A DNA stretch of 58,268 nt from an uncultured Bacteroides sp. (GTDB taxonomy: Bacteria; Bacteroidota; Bacteroidia; Bacteroidales; Bacteroidaceae), in contig CASEYC010000047.1 of the NCBI GenBank assembly GCA_949292025.1, positions 1 to 58,268 on the forward strand, given 5' to 3'. The translations under genes and the position numbers were made by a program. Positions within the stretch are counted from its first letter, which is position 1, and every line of letters begins with the position of its first letter. Shown here in pieces: positions 1 through 8,809 of this stretch. The notes under the pieces were generated by a model. That model was not told the origin of the DNA and did no database searches. It saw only the letters and a program-made list of their open reading frames with translations.

Positions 1-9
1 GAAAGCGAA

Positions 10-87
10 GGAATCCGGGCGCCCAAGCGCCTCATTCCCAGTCCGTCAGCCTTTCAAGCATCGCCGCTTCCTTTCCGAAAGCGGGTG
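10..87 (-). other. Structured leader or small RNA start (runs out of window)
   Basis: No open gene is visible in positions 1-190. Read leftward from the promoter at 88-118, the RNA would fold into two hairpins. One lies at about 61-84 (arms CCGCTT/AAGCGG on the minus strand). The second, at 10-38, has an inner stem GGCGC/GCGCC and an outer stem GGAAT/ATTCC. This could be the 5' leader of a gene beyond the left edge or a small RNA. I do not recognise a known RNA family. Confidence 0.35.
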
Positions 88-118
88 CAAAGGTAGAGGG
101 TTTGCGCATAACTGCAAA
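88..118 (-). promoter_or_regulatory. Bacteroidetes-type promoter pointing out of the window
   Basis: On the minus strand a -33 TTTG (115-118) is followed after exactly 19 nt by TACCTTTG (88-95), a full match to the Bacteroidetes consensus TTTG-N19-TAnnTTTG. Transcription would run left, off the window. Confidence 0.65.
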
Positions 119-247
119 ACATTATACCAAGTTTTTTCAAGGTTTTATGGAAGTTTTTTCAATACGGGCTGGTTTCCAGTTGGTTAGAGAATGGAATTTC
201 CCGCCCGGGGATCGGAGGGGCGGGAAGGGGGACACCTTATAATATAT

Positions 248-1057
248 TTAAAAGCTCTTCAACACAAGAAAGCGATCGCAAAACGACTTATTAAGGCACA
301 GGAACTCCATGGGAAGCCTTTTCAGTGTTTCTTCCTTGATATACGCAGGGATCACTTTGTAATAAGCCTCCGCTATACTTCCTGCTATGGCAGCCATAGT
401 ATCCGCATCTCCGCCCAAAGAGATGGCGAGCCGGATAGCACTTTCGTAGTCCGTACTATCCAAAAATGCCACAATGGATTCGGGCACAGACCTCTGGCAT
501 GCCACCTCAAATTTATACCCAGGCCGTATGCCATCGCAGCTCCTACCCAAATCATAATCAAAAGTTTGCTCAATGTAGTTCTTTATTTCCGTTTTGGTCT
601 TACCCGTGCGTGCCAGGTAGACTGCCGCTGCCACGGCTTGCGCCCCCTTGATGCCCTCCGGATGGTCGTGCGTGACCTCCGCGCTTCGCTTGGCAGCATC
701 CAAAGTCTCGTCCAATGTCTCGAAAGCCCACCCCACGGGGCTGACACGCATAGCCGAGCCATTTCCATAGCTTCCATAAGGCTTGGGGTCTTGCGCCCAA
801 ATCCACTTTCTGAATCCACCTCCATATCCCTTATCCGAATAACGTCGCCCATACTCCTGCATTATCCCTGCCAAGTCGCCTCCATTCAACAGCCAATCAA
901 AGTTGGCCATGGTCATCACCGTGTCGTCCGTAAAAGTGGATGCTCTACTGAACAGCCGGAAATCAGTAGTTTTCACCGGACGGAATTCATATACCGAGCC
1001 AATCACATCCCCGGCAATCGCCCCAAGCAACAGGTTGTTCTTCATCAGTCTATCCAT
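248..1057 (-). CDS. ADP-ribosylglycohydrolase family protein
   Basis: This is a member of the ADP-ribosylglycohydrolase (DraG/ARH) family, which removes ADP-ribose from modified proteins or hydrolyses related metabolites. The N-terminus has the usual LLGAIAGDVIGSVYEF opening, followed by the metal-binding TDDT motif and, near the C-terminus, the second metal site GGDADTMAA. About 269 aa, the normal family length. The start is set at Met 1057 (or Met 1045) because the longer upstream reading frame lacks family similarity and overlaps the tracrRNA. The gene begins only about 10 bp past the tracrRNA terminator and on the same strand, so read-through could express it. The substrate is unknown. 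Whether it belongs functionally to the CRISPR locus or is just a neighbour cannot be decided. Confidence 0.9.
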   Translation of the reverse strand: MDRLMKNNLLLGAIAGDVIGSVYEFRPVKTTDFRLFSRASTFTDDTVMTMANFDWLLNGGDLAGIMQEYGRRYSDKGYGGGFRKWIWAQDPKPYGSYGNGSAMRVSPVGWAFETLDETLDAAKRSAEVTHDHPEGIKGAQAVAAAVYLARTGKTKTEIKNYIEQTFDYDLGRSCDGIRPGYKFEVACQRSVPESIVAFLDSTDYESAIRLAISLGGDADTMAAIAGSIAEAYYKVIPAYIKEETLKRLPMEFLCLNKSFCDRFLVLKSF

Positions 1058-1065
1058 TTCAAGTT

Positions 1066-1148
1066 TAAAAAAGCCACCGTTGAAGGACGATGGCTCAGGA
1101 CCTAATGTTTTCACAACGGAATAATCCTTATTGTGATTTGCTTCATTT
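1066..1148 (-). ncRNA. tracrRNA of the type II-C CRISPR-Cas9 system
   Basis: The minus strand here carries an anti-repeat (about 1128-1148) complementary to the first 19-20 nt of the CRISPR repeat read on the minus strand, with one bulged U. It is followed by a short nexus-like hairpin (AAGGA/TTCC region), a linker and a strong terminator hairpin at 1072-1095. The predicted RNA is about 80 nt. It has its own promoter immediately upstream and runs away from cas9. The pairing shows that crRNAs come from the minus strand of the array. The ends are inferred from promoter and terminator positions. Confidence 0.85.
1067..1095 (-). terminator. Rho-independent terminator of the tracrRNA
   Basis: A 9-bp stem (AGCCATCGT with ACGGTGGCT on the minus strand, one G-U pair) with a 6-nt loop is followed by a run of six T. 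It forms the 3' end of the tracrRNA just before the ADP-ribosylglycohydrolase start. Confidence 0.85.
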
Positions 1149-1153
1149 GCGGA

Positions 1154-1185
1154 CAAATATAGTAAAAATATCAATTCCATGCAAC
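1154..1185 (-). promoter_or_regulatory. tracrRNA promoter
   Basis: On the minus strand, TATATTTG (1154-1161) matches the -7 box TAnnTTTG, with GTTG (1182-1185) 20 nt upstream as a -33-like box. The stretch TTTTACTATATTTGTC closely resembles TTTTACTATCTTTGTC inside every CRISPR repeat. It is divergent from the cas9 promoter and uses the same short intergenic space. Confidence 0.7.
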
Positions 1186-1204
1186 AATTTTCCCATTTTT
1201 TCCT

Positions 1205-1212
1205 TATATTTG
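1205..1212 (+). promoter_or_regulatory. Putative cas9 promoter -7 box
   Basis: TATATTTG matches the Bacteroidetes -7 consensus 25 nt before the cas9 ATG. No clear TTTG is seen at -33, so strength is uncertain. It mirrors the tracrRNA -7 box at 1154-1161, so the two promoters diverge from a shared core. Confidence 0.5.
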
Positions 1213-1236
1213 GCCGATTAACTAAAACATCACACC

Positions 1237-4200
1237 ATGAAAAGAATAATCGGTTTAGATTTAGGCACCAACAGCATAGGTTGGGCAATCATCAATAACG
1301 ACGAACAAGGCATCTATCATATAGAGAAAGCAGGAAGCCGCATCATCCCCATGGATGCCGCCATGCTGGGCGACTTCGACAAAGGAAACTCCACTTCGCA
1401 AACCTCTGAGCGGACAAGTTTCCGAAGCATCCGACGCTTGCTCGAACGCTGTTTGTTGCGCCGGGAGAGATTGCACCGTGTCTTGAATATATTAGGATAT
1501 TTGCCCGAACATTATGCAAAGCAGATTGATTTTGAGCGGAATCCAGGAAAGTTCATAAAAGGGAAAGAACCTAAATTGGCTTGGGTGCCCAATCCTGAGA
1601 CAGGGAGCAACACCTTCCTTTTCCGCGAATCCTTCCAAGAAATGCTGGCAGACTTCACCCGGCATCAACCGGATTTCATCGCTGAAGGGCGAAAAGCGCC
1701 CTATGACTGGACGTTATACTATCTGCGCAAGAAAGCCCTGACGCAAAAGATCAGCAAGGAAGAACTTGCATGGATACTCTTGAATTTCAATCAAAAACGA
1801 GGCTACAACCAACAACGAGGCGAAGAGGAAGAGGAGAAAAAGAACAAGCTGGTGGAATATCATGCCTTGAAAGTCGTAAAAGTAGAAGCCACAGAAGACA
1901 AGAAGGGGAAAGACACGTGGTATAATGTACACTTGGAAAACGGATGGATTTACCGTAGAGCCAGCAGCGTGCCTTTGCATAGTTGGGAAGGAATGACCAA
2001 AGACTTCATCGTGACCACAGACTTGAATGATGACGGCTCCCCTAAAACCGACAAGCAAGGTGCCGTAAAGCGCTCATTCCGTGCGCCAAGCGAAAACGAT
2101 TGGATGCTCCTGAAAGCCAAAACAGAGAGCGATATCAAATCCAGCCGTAAAACCATAGGCGAATATATCTACGATACGCTTTTGGAGAAGCCTAAACAGA
2201 AAATCAAAGGCAAACTGGTGCGCACCGTGGAAAGAAAATTCTATAAAGAGGAATTGAGACAAATCCTTGATACACAGACGAAGTTCCACCTTGAACTGCA
2301 AGACCAAGGATTACTCAAAAAGTGCATAGAGGAACTATATCCACACAATGAAGGGCATAGGAACATCCTGTCCAACCAAGACTTTACGCATTTGTTCATT
2401 GAAGACATCTTGTTCTACCAACGCCCCTTGAAAAGCAAGAAATCGCAGATAGACAACTGTCCTTACGAGAGCCATGAAGGCATTGACAAGGAAACCGGCG
2501 AAATCAAAAAATATGGCGTAAAGTGCATCGCCAAGTCCCACCCGCTTTATCAAGAATTCCGTTTATGGCAATTCCTGTCCAATTTGCGCATCTACCAGAA
2601 GGAAAAATATGTGGACGGAAGATTGAAAACCGATGTGGATGTCACCAACGAATTTCTAACCACGGAGGAAGATTATGTCGCGCTTTTCGACTGGCTGAAC
2701 GGACGAAAAGACATTGACCAAAAGAACTTTTTGAAATATCCCCCCTTCGGATTAAAGAAAAACGCCACAGAATACCGGTGGAATTATGTGGAAGACAAAC
2801 CCTATCCGTGCAACGAAACACATGCCGGCATTTGCACACGCTTGGAGAAAGCCTGTGTCAATGTGCCTCTAAATGCCCGGGAAGAAGGACTTTTGTGGCA
2901 TCTTTTGTACTCCGTAAGCGACAAGGCAGAATTGAGGAAAGCATTGGCTACCTTTGCCGGCAAACGCGGATGGAATACCGATGCATTTGTAGATGCTTTC
3001 ATCAAGATGCCCCCATTCGAAAAAGAATATGGAGCCTATTCGGCCAAAGCCATCAAGAAATTGCTCCCATTGATGAGAATGGGCAAATACTGGACGGAAG
3101 AAGCCATAGACGGAAACACGCGAATGCGGATAGAGAAACTGATTAGCGGAGAAGTGGACGAAAGCATCGGACAACGCATCCGCGAAAAAGCCATGCATCT
3201 GAGTGCGCCGGAGCAATTCAGAGGGCTTCCCCTTTGGCTGGCCTGCTACATCGTGTATGGACGCCACTCGGAGGCGCAAGAGATTGCCAAATGGGAATCC
3301 CCCGACGACATCGACCACTATCTGAACAACTTCCGCCAGCACTCCCTGCGCAATCCCATCGTAGAGCAGGTCGTGTTGGAGACGCTTCGGGTAGTGCGCG
3401 ACATTTGGAAAAAAACGGGCCGGATAGATGAGATCCACATTGAACTCGGGCGCAATATGAAAGAAACAGCTGCCCAACGAAAGCAAGCAACAAGCAAAAT
3501 CTTGGAGAATGAGAACACAAACCTACGCATCAAGGCGCTGCTGGCCGAATTTATCAATCCTGAATTTGGCATAGAGAATGTACGCCCCTACTCCCCCAGC
3601 CAGCAAGACCTGTTGCGTATTTATGAGGAAGCCGTACTCCAAGAAAATGCCGACCAATTGCCGGACGACATCAGCGGCTTCTTAAAGAAGTTGCGAGAAA
3701 ACAAGCAACCCAGCCGCAATGAATTCATCCGCTACAAATGCTGGCTGGAGCAGAAGTATTGTTCGCCCTACACCGGCGAAGTCATTCCGTTGGGCAAACT
3801 GTTCACACCTGCTTACGAAATAGAACACGTCATCCCGCAATCGCGCTACTTTGATGATTCCTTCAGCAACAAAGTGATTTGCGAAGCTGCTGTAAATAAG
3901 TTGAAAGACAAGCAACTGGGATATGAATTCATCAAGAATCATCACGGCCAGAAAGTTGAAACCGGTTTGGGGAAGACCGTCCAAATATTTACGGAAGAAG
4001 CCTATGAGGCGTTTGTGAAAGACCACTACCGAAACAATCGCACCAAGATGAATAAGCTGCTGATGGAAGACATCCCGGAGAAATTCATTGAAAGGCAAAT
4101 GAACGATAGCCGCTACATCAGCAAACTGGTCAAAAGCCTATTGTCCAACATCGTCCGCGAGAAAGACGAGCATGGCAACCTGGAGCAGGAAGCTATCTCG

Positions 4201-5730
4201 AAAAACGTCATCGCTTGCACGGGAGGCATCACCGATCGTCTGAAAAAGGATTGGGGATTGAACGATGTATGGAATGACCTGATGACGCCGCGTTTCGAAC
4301 GACTGAACCGTTTGAGCGGGAAAACGTGCTTCGGACATTGGGAACAAGCTGAAGGCAAACGCTTCTTCCGCGCGGAAGTGCCTTTGGAATATCAACGTGG
4401 ATTCAGCAAGAAACGCATTGACCACCGGCACCACGCCATGGATGCCATCGTCATAGCCTGCGCCACCCGCAACCACATCAACTATCTGAATAACGAATCG
4501 GCCCGCAAAGATGCCAAGATATCCCGATATGACCTGCAAAGATTACTATGTGACAAACGCAGGATGATCAAAAAGCCGTGGGAAACCTTCACTCAAGACG
4601 TACGCCGGACTTTGGAAGACATCATTATCAGCTTCAAGCAAAACTTGCGGGTCATCAACAAATGCACCAATCACTATACCCATTACGATGCAAATGGAAA
4701 GAAAATCGTAGACAAGCAATGCAAGGGAGACAGTTGGGCTATCCGGAAACCGTTGCACAAAGACACGGTATTCGGGCGTGTCAATCTGCGGAAAACGAAA
4801 GAAGTACGTCTGAACATAGCTTTGGATGCTCCCCACATGATTGTAGACAAAAAGTTGAAGGCCAAAGTCCTTCAACTGATAACCTACAAATATGACAAGA
4901 AACGGATAGTGAAGTATTTCACTGAAAATGCTTGTGATTGGAAAGCATACAATTTGGCCAAGATTCCTGTGTACTATTATACCGATAGCGTCCAACCGTT
5001 AGCGGCTTCACGTAAACCTGTAGATACCTCATTCACGGAGAAGAAGATTCGGGAAGAAGTAACGGATACTGGCATACAAAAGATTCTGCTTGCGCATCTA
5101 TCCAGCAAAGACAACAATGCAGAACTCGCCTTCTCGCCCGAAGGCATTGAAGAGATGAACCGCAATCTTCTGGCTTTGAATGACGGGAAACCTCACCAAC
5201 CTATATATAAAGTAAGGATATATGAACCATTAGGCAATAAATTCCCGGTAGGAGAAAGCGGCAACAAGGCTTCCAAATACGTGGAAGCAGCCAAAGGCAC
5301 CAATCTCTTCTTTGCCATCTATGCCACGGCAGACGGGCAACGCACCTATGCGACCATCCCGCTCAACATCGTCATTGAGCGGGAAAAGCAAGGCTTGAAA
5401 CCTGTGCCCGAACAAGATGAAGCAGGGAATCAACTCTTGTTTTGGCTTTCGCCCAACGATTTGGTTTACGTGCCTACACCGGAAGAGATAGAAATCGGCA
5501 GGGTTGGAGAAATTGATAGGAAGAGAATCTATAAAATGGTATCTTCCTCAGGAACTCAATGTTTCTTTGTCCCAGCAAGTATCTCTAATGGTATTATTCA
5601 AACTTTAGAACTAGGCGCAAACAACAAAGCTGAAAAAACATGGGAGGGTGATATGATAAAAAGCATTTGCCTGCCACTAAAGGTAGACAGGCTTGGAAAT
5701 ATCATCCAAATAGGAAACAAAAAACTCTAA
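1237..5730 (+). CDS. cas9: CRISPR-associated endonuclease Cas9, type II-C (large form)
   Basis: Cas9 is the RNA-guided nuclease that cuts double-stranded DNA using a crRNA:tracrRNA pair. The protein has RuvC-I with Asp8 in GLDLGTNSIGW, an arginine-rich bridge helix at about residues 59-82, RuvC-II with Glu736 (IHIELGR), the HNH domain with His864 (EIEHVIPQ) and RuvC-III with His1066 and Asp1069 (HHAMDA). All catalytic residues are present, so it should be active. At 1497 aa it is far longer than the roughly 1000-1100 aa of Neisseria or Campylobacter Cas9, but large Cas9s of this kind are known from Bacteroidetes. The C-terminal PAM-interacting part (after about 1100) is long and its PAM is unknown. 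It is followed by a tandem-repeat gap and then cas1. Confidence 0.97.
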   Translation: MKRIIGLDLGTNSIGWAIINNDEQGIYHIEKAGSRIIPMDAAMLGDFDKGNSTSQTSERTSFRSIRRLLERCLLRRERLHRVLNILGYLPEHYAKQIDFERNPGKFIKGKEPKLAWVPNPETGSNTFLFRESFQEMLADFTRHQPDFIAEGRKAPYDWTLYYLRKKALTQKISKEELAWILLNFNQKRGYNQQRGEEEEEKKNKLVEYHALKVVKVEATEDKKGKDTWYNVHLENGWIYRRASSVPLHSWEGMTKDFIVTTDLNDDGSPKTDKQGAVKRSFRAPSENDWMLLKAKTESDIKSSRKTIGEYIYDTLLEKPKQKIKGKLVRTVERKFYKEELRQILDTQTKFHLELQDQGLLKKCIEELYPHNEGHRNILSNQDFTHLFIEDILFYQRPLKSKKSQIDNCPYESHEGIDKETGEIKKYGVKCIAKSHPLYQEFRLWQFLSNLRIYQKEKYVDGRLKTDVDVTNEFLTTEEDYVALFDWLNGRKDIDQKNFLKYPPFGLKKNATEYRWNYVEDKPYPCNETHAGICTRLEKACVNVPLNAREEGLLWHLLYSVSDKAELRKALATFAGKRGWNTDAFVDAFIKMPPFEKEYGAYSAKAIKKLLPLMRMGKYWTEEAIDGNTRMRIEKLISGEVDESIGQRIREKAMHLSAPEQFRGLPLWLACYIVYGRHSEAQEIAKWESPDDIDHYLNNFRQHSLRNPIVEQVVLETLRVVRDIWKKTGRIDEIHIELGRNMKETAAQRKQATSKILENENTNLRIKALLAEFINPEFGIENVRPYSPSQQDLLRIYEEAVLQENADQLPDDISGFLKKLRENKQPSRNEFIRYKCWLEQKYCSPYTGEVIPLGKLFTPAYEIEHVIPQSRYFDDSFSNKVICEAAVNKLKDKQLGYEFIKNHHGQKVETGLGKTVQIFTEEAYEAFVKDHYRNNRTKMNKLLMEDIPEKFIERQMNDSRYISKLVKSLLSNIVREKDEHGNLEQEAISKNVIACTGGITDRLKKDWGLNDVWNDLMTPRFERLNRLSGKTCFGHWEQAEGKRFFRAEVPLEYQRGFSKKRIDHRHHAMDAIVIACATRNHINYLNNESARKDAKISRYDLQRLLCDKRRMIKKPWETFTQDVRRTLEDIIISFKQNLRVINKCTNHYTHYDANGKKIVDKQCKGDSWAIRKPLHKDTVFGRVNLRKTKEVRLNIALDAPHMIVDKKLKAKVLQLITYKYDKKRIVKYFTENACDWKAYNLAKIPVYYYTDSVQPLAASRKPVDTSFTEKKIREEVTDTGIQKILLAHLSSKDNNAELAFSPEGIEEMNRNLLALNDGKPHQPIYKVRIYEPLGNKFPVGESGNKASKYVEAAKGTNLFFAIYATADGQRTYATIPLNIVIEREKQGLKPVPEQDEAGNQLLFWLSPNDLVYVPTPEEIEIGRVGEIDRKRIYKMVSSSGTQCFFVPASISNGIIQTLELGANNKAEKTWEGDMIKSICLPLKVDRLGNIIQIGNKKL

Positions 5731-5745
5731 AAATAACCCGCAATA

Positions 5746-5865
5746 GTTTCAAGGCTTGGAACAAAGTGTTTCGAGCTTTGAAACGAACTGTTTCATACCC
5801 CTGAAACAAACTGTTTCAAAGCCCTGAAACAAAGTGTTTCAAGTTCCTGAAACAAAGTGTTTCGG
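5746..5865. repeat. 22-23-nt tandem repeats with palindromic core between cas9 and cas1
   Basis: Five complete units plus a partial one follow each other with the GTTTC element ending at 5750, 5772, 5794, 5817, 5840 and 5863, a period of 22-23 nt. Each unit has the inverted core GAAAC-(3-4 nt)-TGTTTC. The copies are diverged from one another. The array fills most of the 192-bp gap between cas9 and cas1. Its role is unknown; each unit could form a small hairpin in the cas mRNA. Confidence 0.85.
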
Positions 5866-5922
5866 CCATCCGGAATACCATAAAACATCCATCAAATTGA
5901 TTATCAGCTTAATAATAGAAAC

Positions 5923-7187
<1,265 letters not shown>

Positions 7188-7196
7188 GGTTTAGTC

Positions 7197-7229
7197 AAAA
7201 AAAGTAATCCCGCCAATCAGCGGGATTAC
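7197..7229 (-). terminator. Terminator facing the CRISPR array
   Basis: A perfect 10-bp inverted repeat (GTAATCCCGC at 7204-7213 and GCGGGATTAC at 7220-7229, loop of 6) is followed on the minus strand by seven T (7197-7203). This orientation stops RNA coming leftward from the array before it runs into cas2 in antisense. On the plus strand the T-run is missing, though the hairpin could still protect the cas2 mRNA end. Confidence 0.85.
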
Positions 7230-7258
7230 ATTCTATCAGAAACAACATTTTTTGTATT

Positions 7259-7290
7259 CCAATCATCTTTATAACATACTGAAATACAAC
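7259..7290 (+). repeat. Degenerate inverted half CRISPR repeat next to the array
   Basis: The stretch ATCTTT-(6 nt)-TACTG-AAATACAAC on the plus strand resembles the 3' half of the repeat as read on the minus strand (ATCTTTGTCGTACTGGAAACAAC). It is thus inverted relative to the array. About 18 of 26 positions agree by hand alignment. An array transcript running to the terminator would end with a segment partly complementary to the 3' half of each repeat. Confidence 0.4.
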
Positions 7291-7306
7291 AAATAATGTA
7301 GATTCT

Positions 7307-8351
7307 GTTGTTTCCAGTACGACAAAGATAGTAAAATGAAAGCAAATCACAACCATGCGCGATGAAACCGCCGACGACTGACTGTTGTTTCCAGTACGAC
7401 AAAGATAGTAAAATGAAAGCAAATCACAACATCATTATCTTTGCATTGCGAATGTTGGGTGTTGTTTCCAGTACGACAAAGATAGTAAAATGAAAGCAAA
7501 TCACAACAACTCCGCGGTGGCCTCCCCTTGCGTGGAGTTGTTTCCAGTACGACAAAGATAGTAAAATGAAAGCAAATCACAACGATATGATAGGGGCTAA
7601 TATGACAGACGACGTTGTTTCCAGTACGACAAAGATAGTAAAATGAAAGCAAATCACAACCTCCTATCAGTTCCAGAGGGAGGATATTGTGTTGTTTCCA
7701 GTACGACAAAGATAGTAAAATGAAAGCAAATCACAACCTTTCAGTGCTGACACTTCCATATATAGAGTTGTTTCCAGTACGACAAAGATAGTAAAATGAA
7801 AGCAAATCACAACTTTATGTTACAAATCCCGCCCCTTGGGCTGTTGTTTCCAGTACGACAAAGATAGTAAAATGAAAGCAAATCACAACCAAAACAATTC
7901 AATACAAGTTCCAAGCATAGTTGTTTCCAGTACGACAAAGATAGTAAAATGAAAGCAAATCACAACGCACGCCATACATGTGTCGTATCATCGTTGGTTG
8001 TTTCCAGTACGACAAAGATAGTAAAATGAAAGCAAATCACAACTGCGCCTCGCCGTCGGCCTGGCTGACGATGGTTGTTTCCAGTACGACAAAGATAGTA
8101 AAATGAAAGCAAATCACAACCGAACATTTTGCGCATAAATTGCGATTATTGTTGTTTCCAGTACGACAAAGATAGTAAAATGAAAGCAAATCACAACGCG
8201 ACTATTGTGTATTATGCGCTGTTCTTTGTTGTTTCCAGTACGACAAAGATAGTAAAATGAAAGCAAATCACAACTCTTTCAAGTCCGCATCTTCTTTAAT
8301 AGAAGTTGTTTCCAGTACGACAAAGATAGTAAAATGAAAGCAAATCACAAC
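7307..8351 (-). CRISPR. CRISPR array, 14 repeats of 47 bp, 13 spacers
   Basis: Fourteen apparently identical 47-bp repeats begin at 7307, 7384, 7461, 7537, 7614, 7691, 7767, 7843, 7920, 7997, 8074, 8151, 8228 and 8305. The spacers are 29 nt (three) or 30 nt (ten). In functional (minus-strand) orientation the repeat starts GTTGTGATTTGC and ends GAAACAAC, the form typical of Bacteroidetes II-C systems, and its first 19-20 nt pair with the tracrRNA. Within each repeat, GTTG (nt 1-4), a 19-nt gap and TATCTTTG (nt 24-31) make a near-consensus Bacteroidetes promoter. No repeat is visibly decayed, so polarity cannot be read from degeneration. No spacer was seen to match elsewhere in the window. Confidence 0.98.
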
Positions 8352-8382
8352 TAAAAATAAATAGTATGATAGTAGTAACAAG
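8352..8382 (-). promoter_or_regulatory. Possible leader promoter of the CRISPR array
   Basis: On the minus strand CTTG (8379-8382) is followed after 19 nt by TATTTTTA (8352-8359), one mismatch from TAnnTTTG, directly touching the first transcribed repeat. Initiation would fall a few nt inside that repeat. The AT-rich stretch 8352-8430 is the likely leader end. Confidence 0.4.
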
Positions 8383-8509
8383 GTGTATTCCGTATCCGTC
8401 ATTGGGGCATATTTGCCATTTTTTGAGGGGTTAAGAAAATAAATCGCTACCTATCCGTTGCCTTTTTCAGGTTGGGAAAACCGTGCGAAACGGGCTTCCG
8501 ATTCCTCTG

Positions 8510-8809
8510 TCATATCACCGTAAAGAACGCTGTCCCTGCATATTTTGCGTTAGCGAAGATAGCCATTTTTTCGTAAAGCAAAAAAAATACGGACCGGTTC
8601 TTTCGAGCATGGGACTTGCTGAAAGCGAGAGGAATGGTCACGTCACGTACCGCCTTGATGCGATTGCCCCAAAAAGTGACCGCTTCAATCTTCACAGAAG
8701 TGAACGGCACTTGTGTGATGGGATAGCCCGTTTGTTGGCATTGCCCTTGTGCATTGCACGTGCTCATCAGGAGCGACACCAATGCCATGATGGTTATTGT
8801 CTTCTTCAT
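8510..8809 (-). pseudogene. Truncated GH127 (DUF1680) glycosidase remnant
   Basis: The reading frame starts with a signal peptide (MKKTITIMALVSLLM, ending near NAQG). It continues with the N-terminal signature of GH127/DUF1680 beta-L-arabinofuranosidases: YPITQVPFTSVKIE, then FWGNRIKAVRDVTIPLAF. Similarity stops around residue 65 (near position 8614), and the last 34 codons to the stop at 8510 look unrelated. Intact members have more than 600 residues, so over 90% is missing. The loss occurs at the side facing the CRISPR array, suggesting that insertion or deletion at this border removed the rest. The remainder of 8352-8987 holds no other gene I can support. Confidence 0.7.

Noticed and set aside
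61-84. GGAAAGGAAGCGGC-like stretch on the minus strand recalling the SRP RNA tip
   Set aside because: The conserved SRP loop is not matched exactly and no long SRP helix surrounds it.
5731-5922. tracrRNA between cas9 and cas1
   Set aside because: The repeats here do not pair with the CRISPR repeat; the true anti-repeat is at 1128-1148.
7347-7709. Minus-strand open frame of 120 codons across the CRISPR array
   Set aside because: It is produced by translation of the repeat; the same peptide recurs each unit.
7307-8351. Self-targeting spacers
   Set aside because: By eye no spacer matches another part of this window; the rest of the genome cannot be checked.
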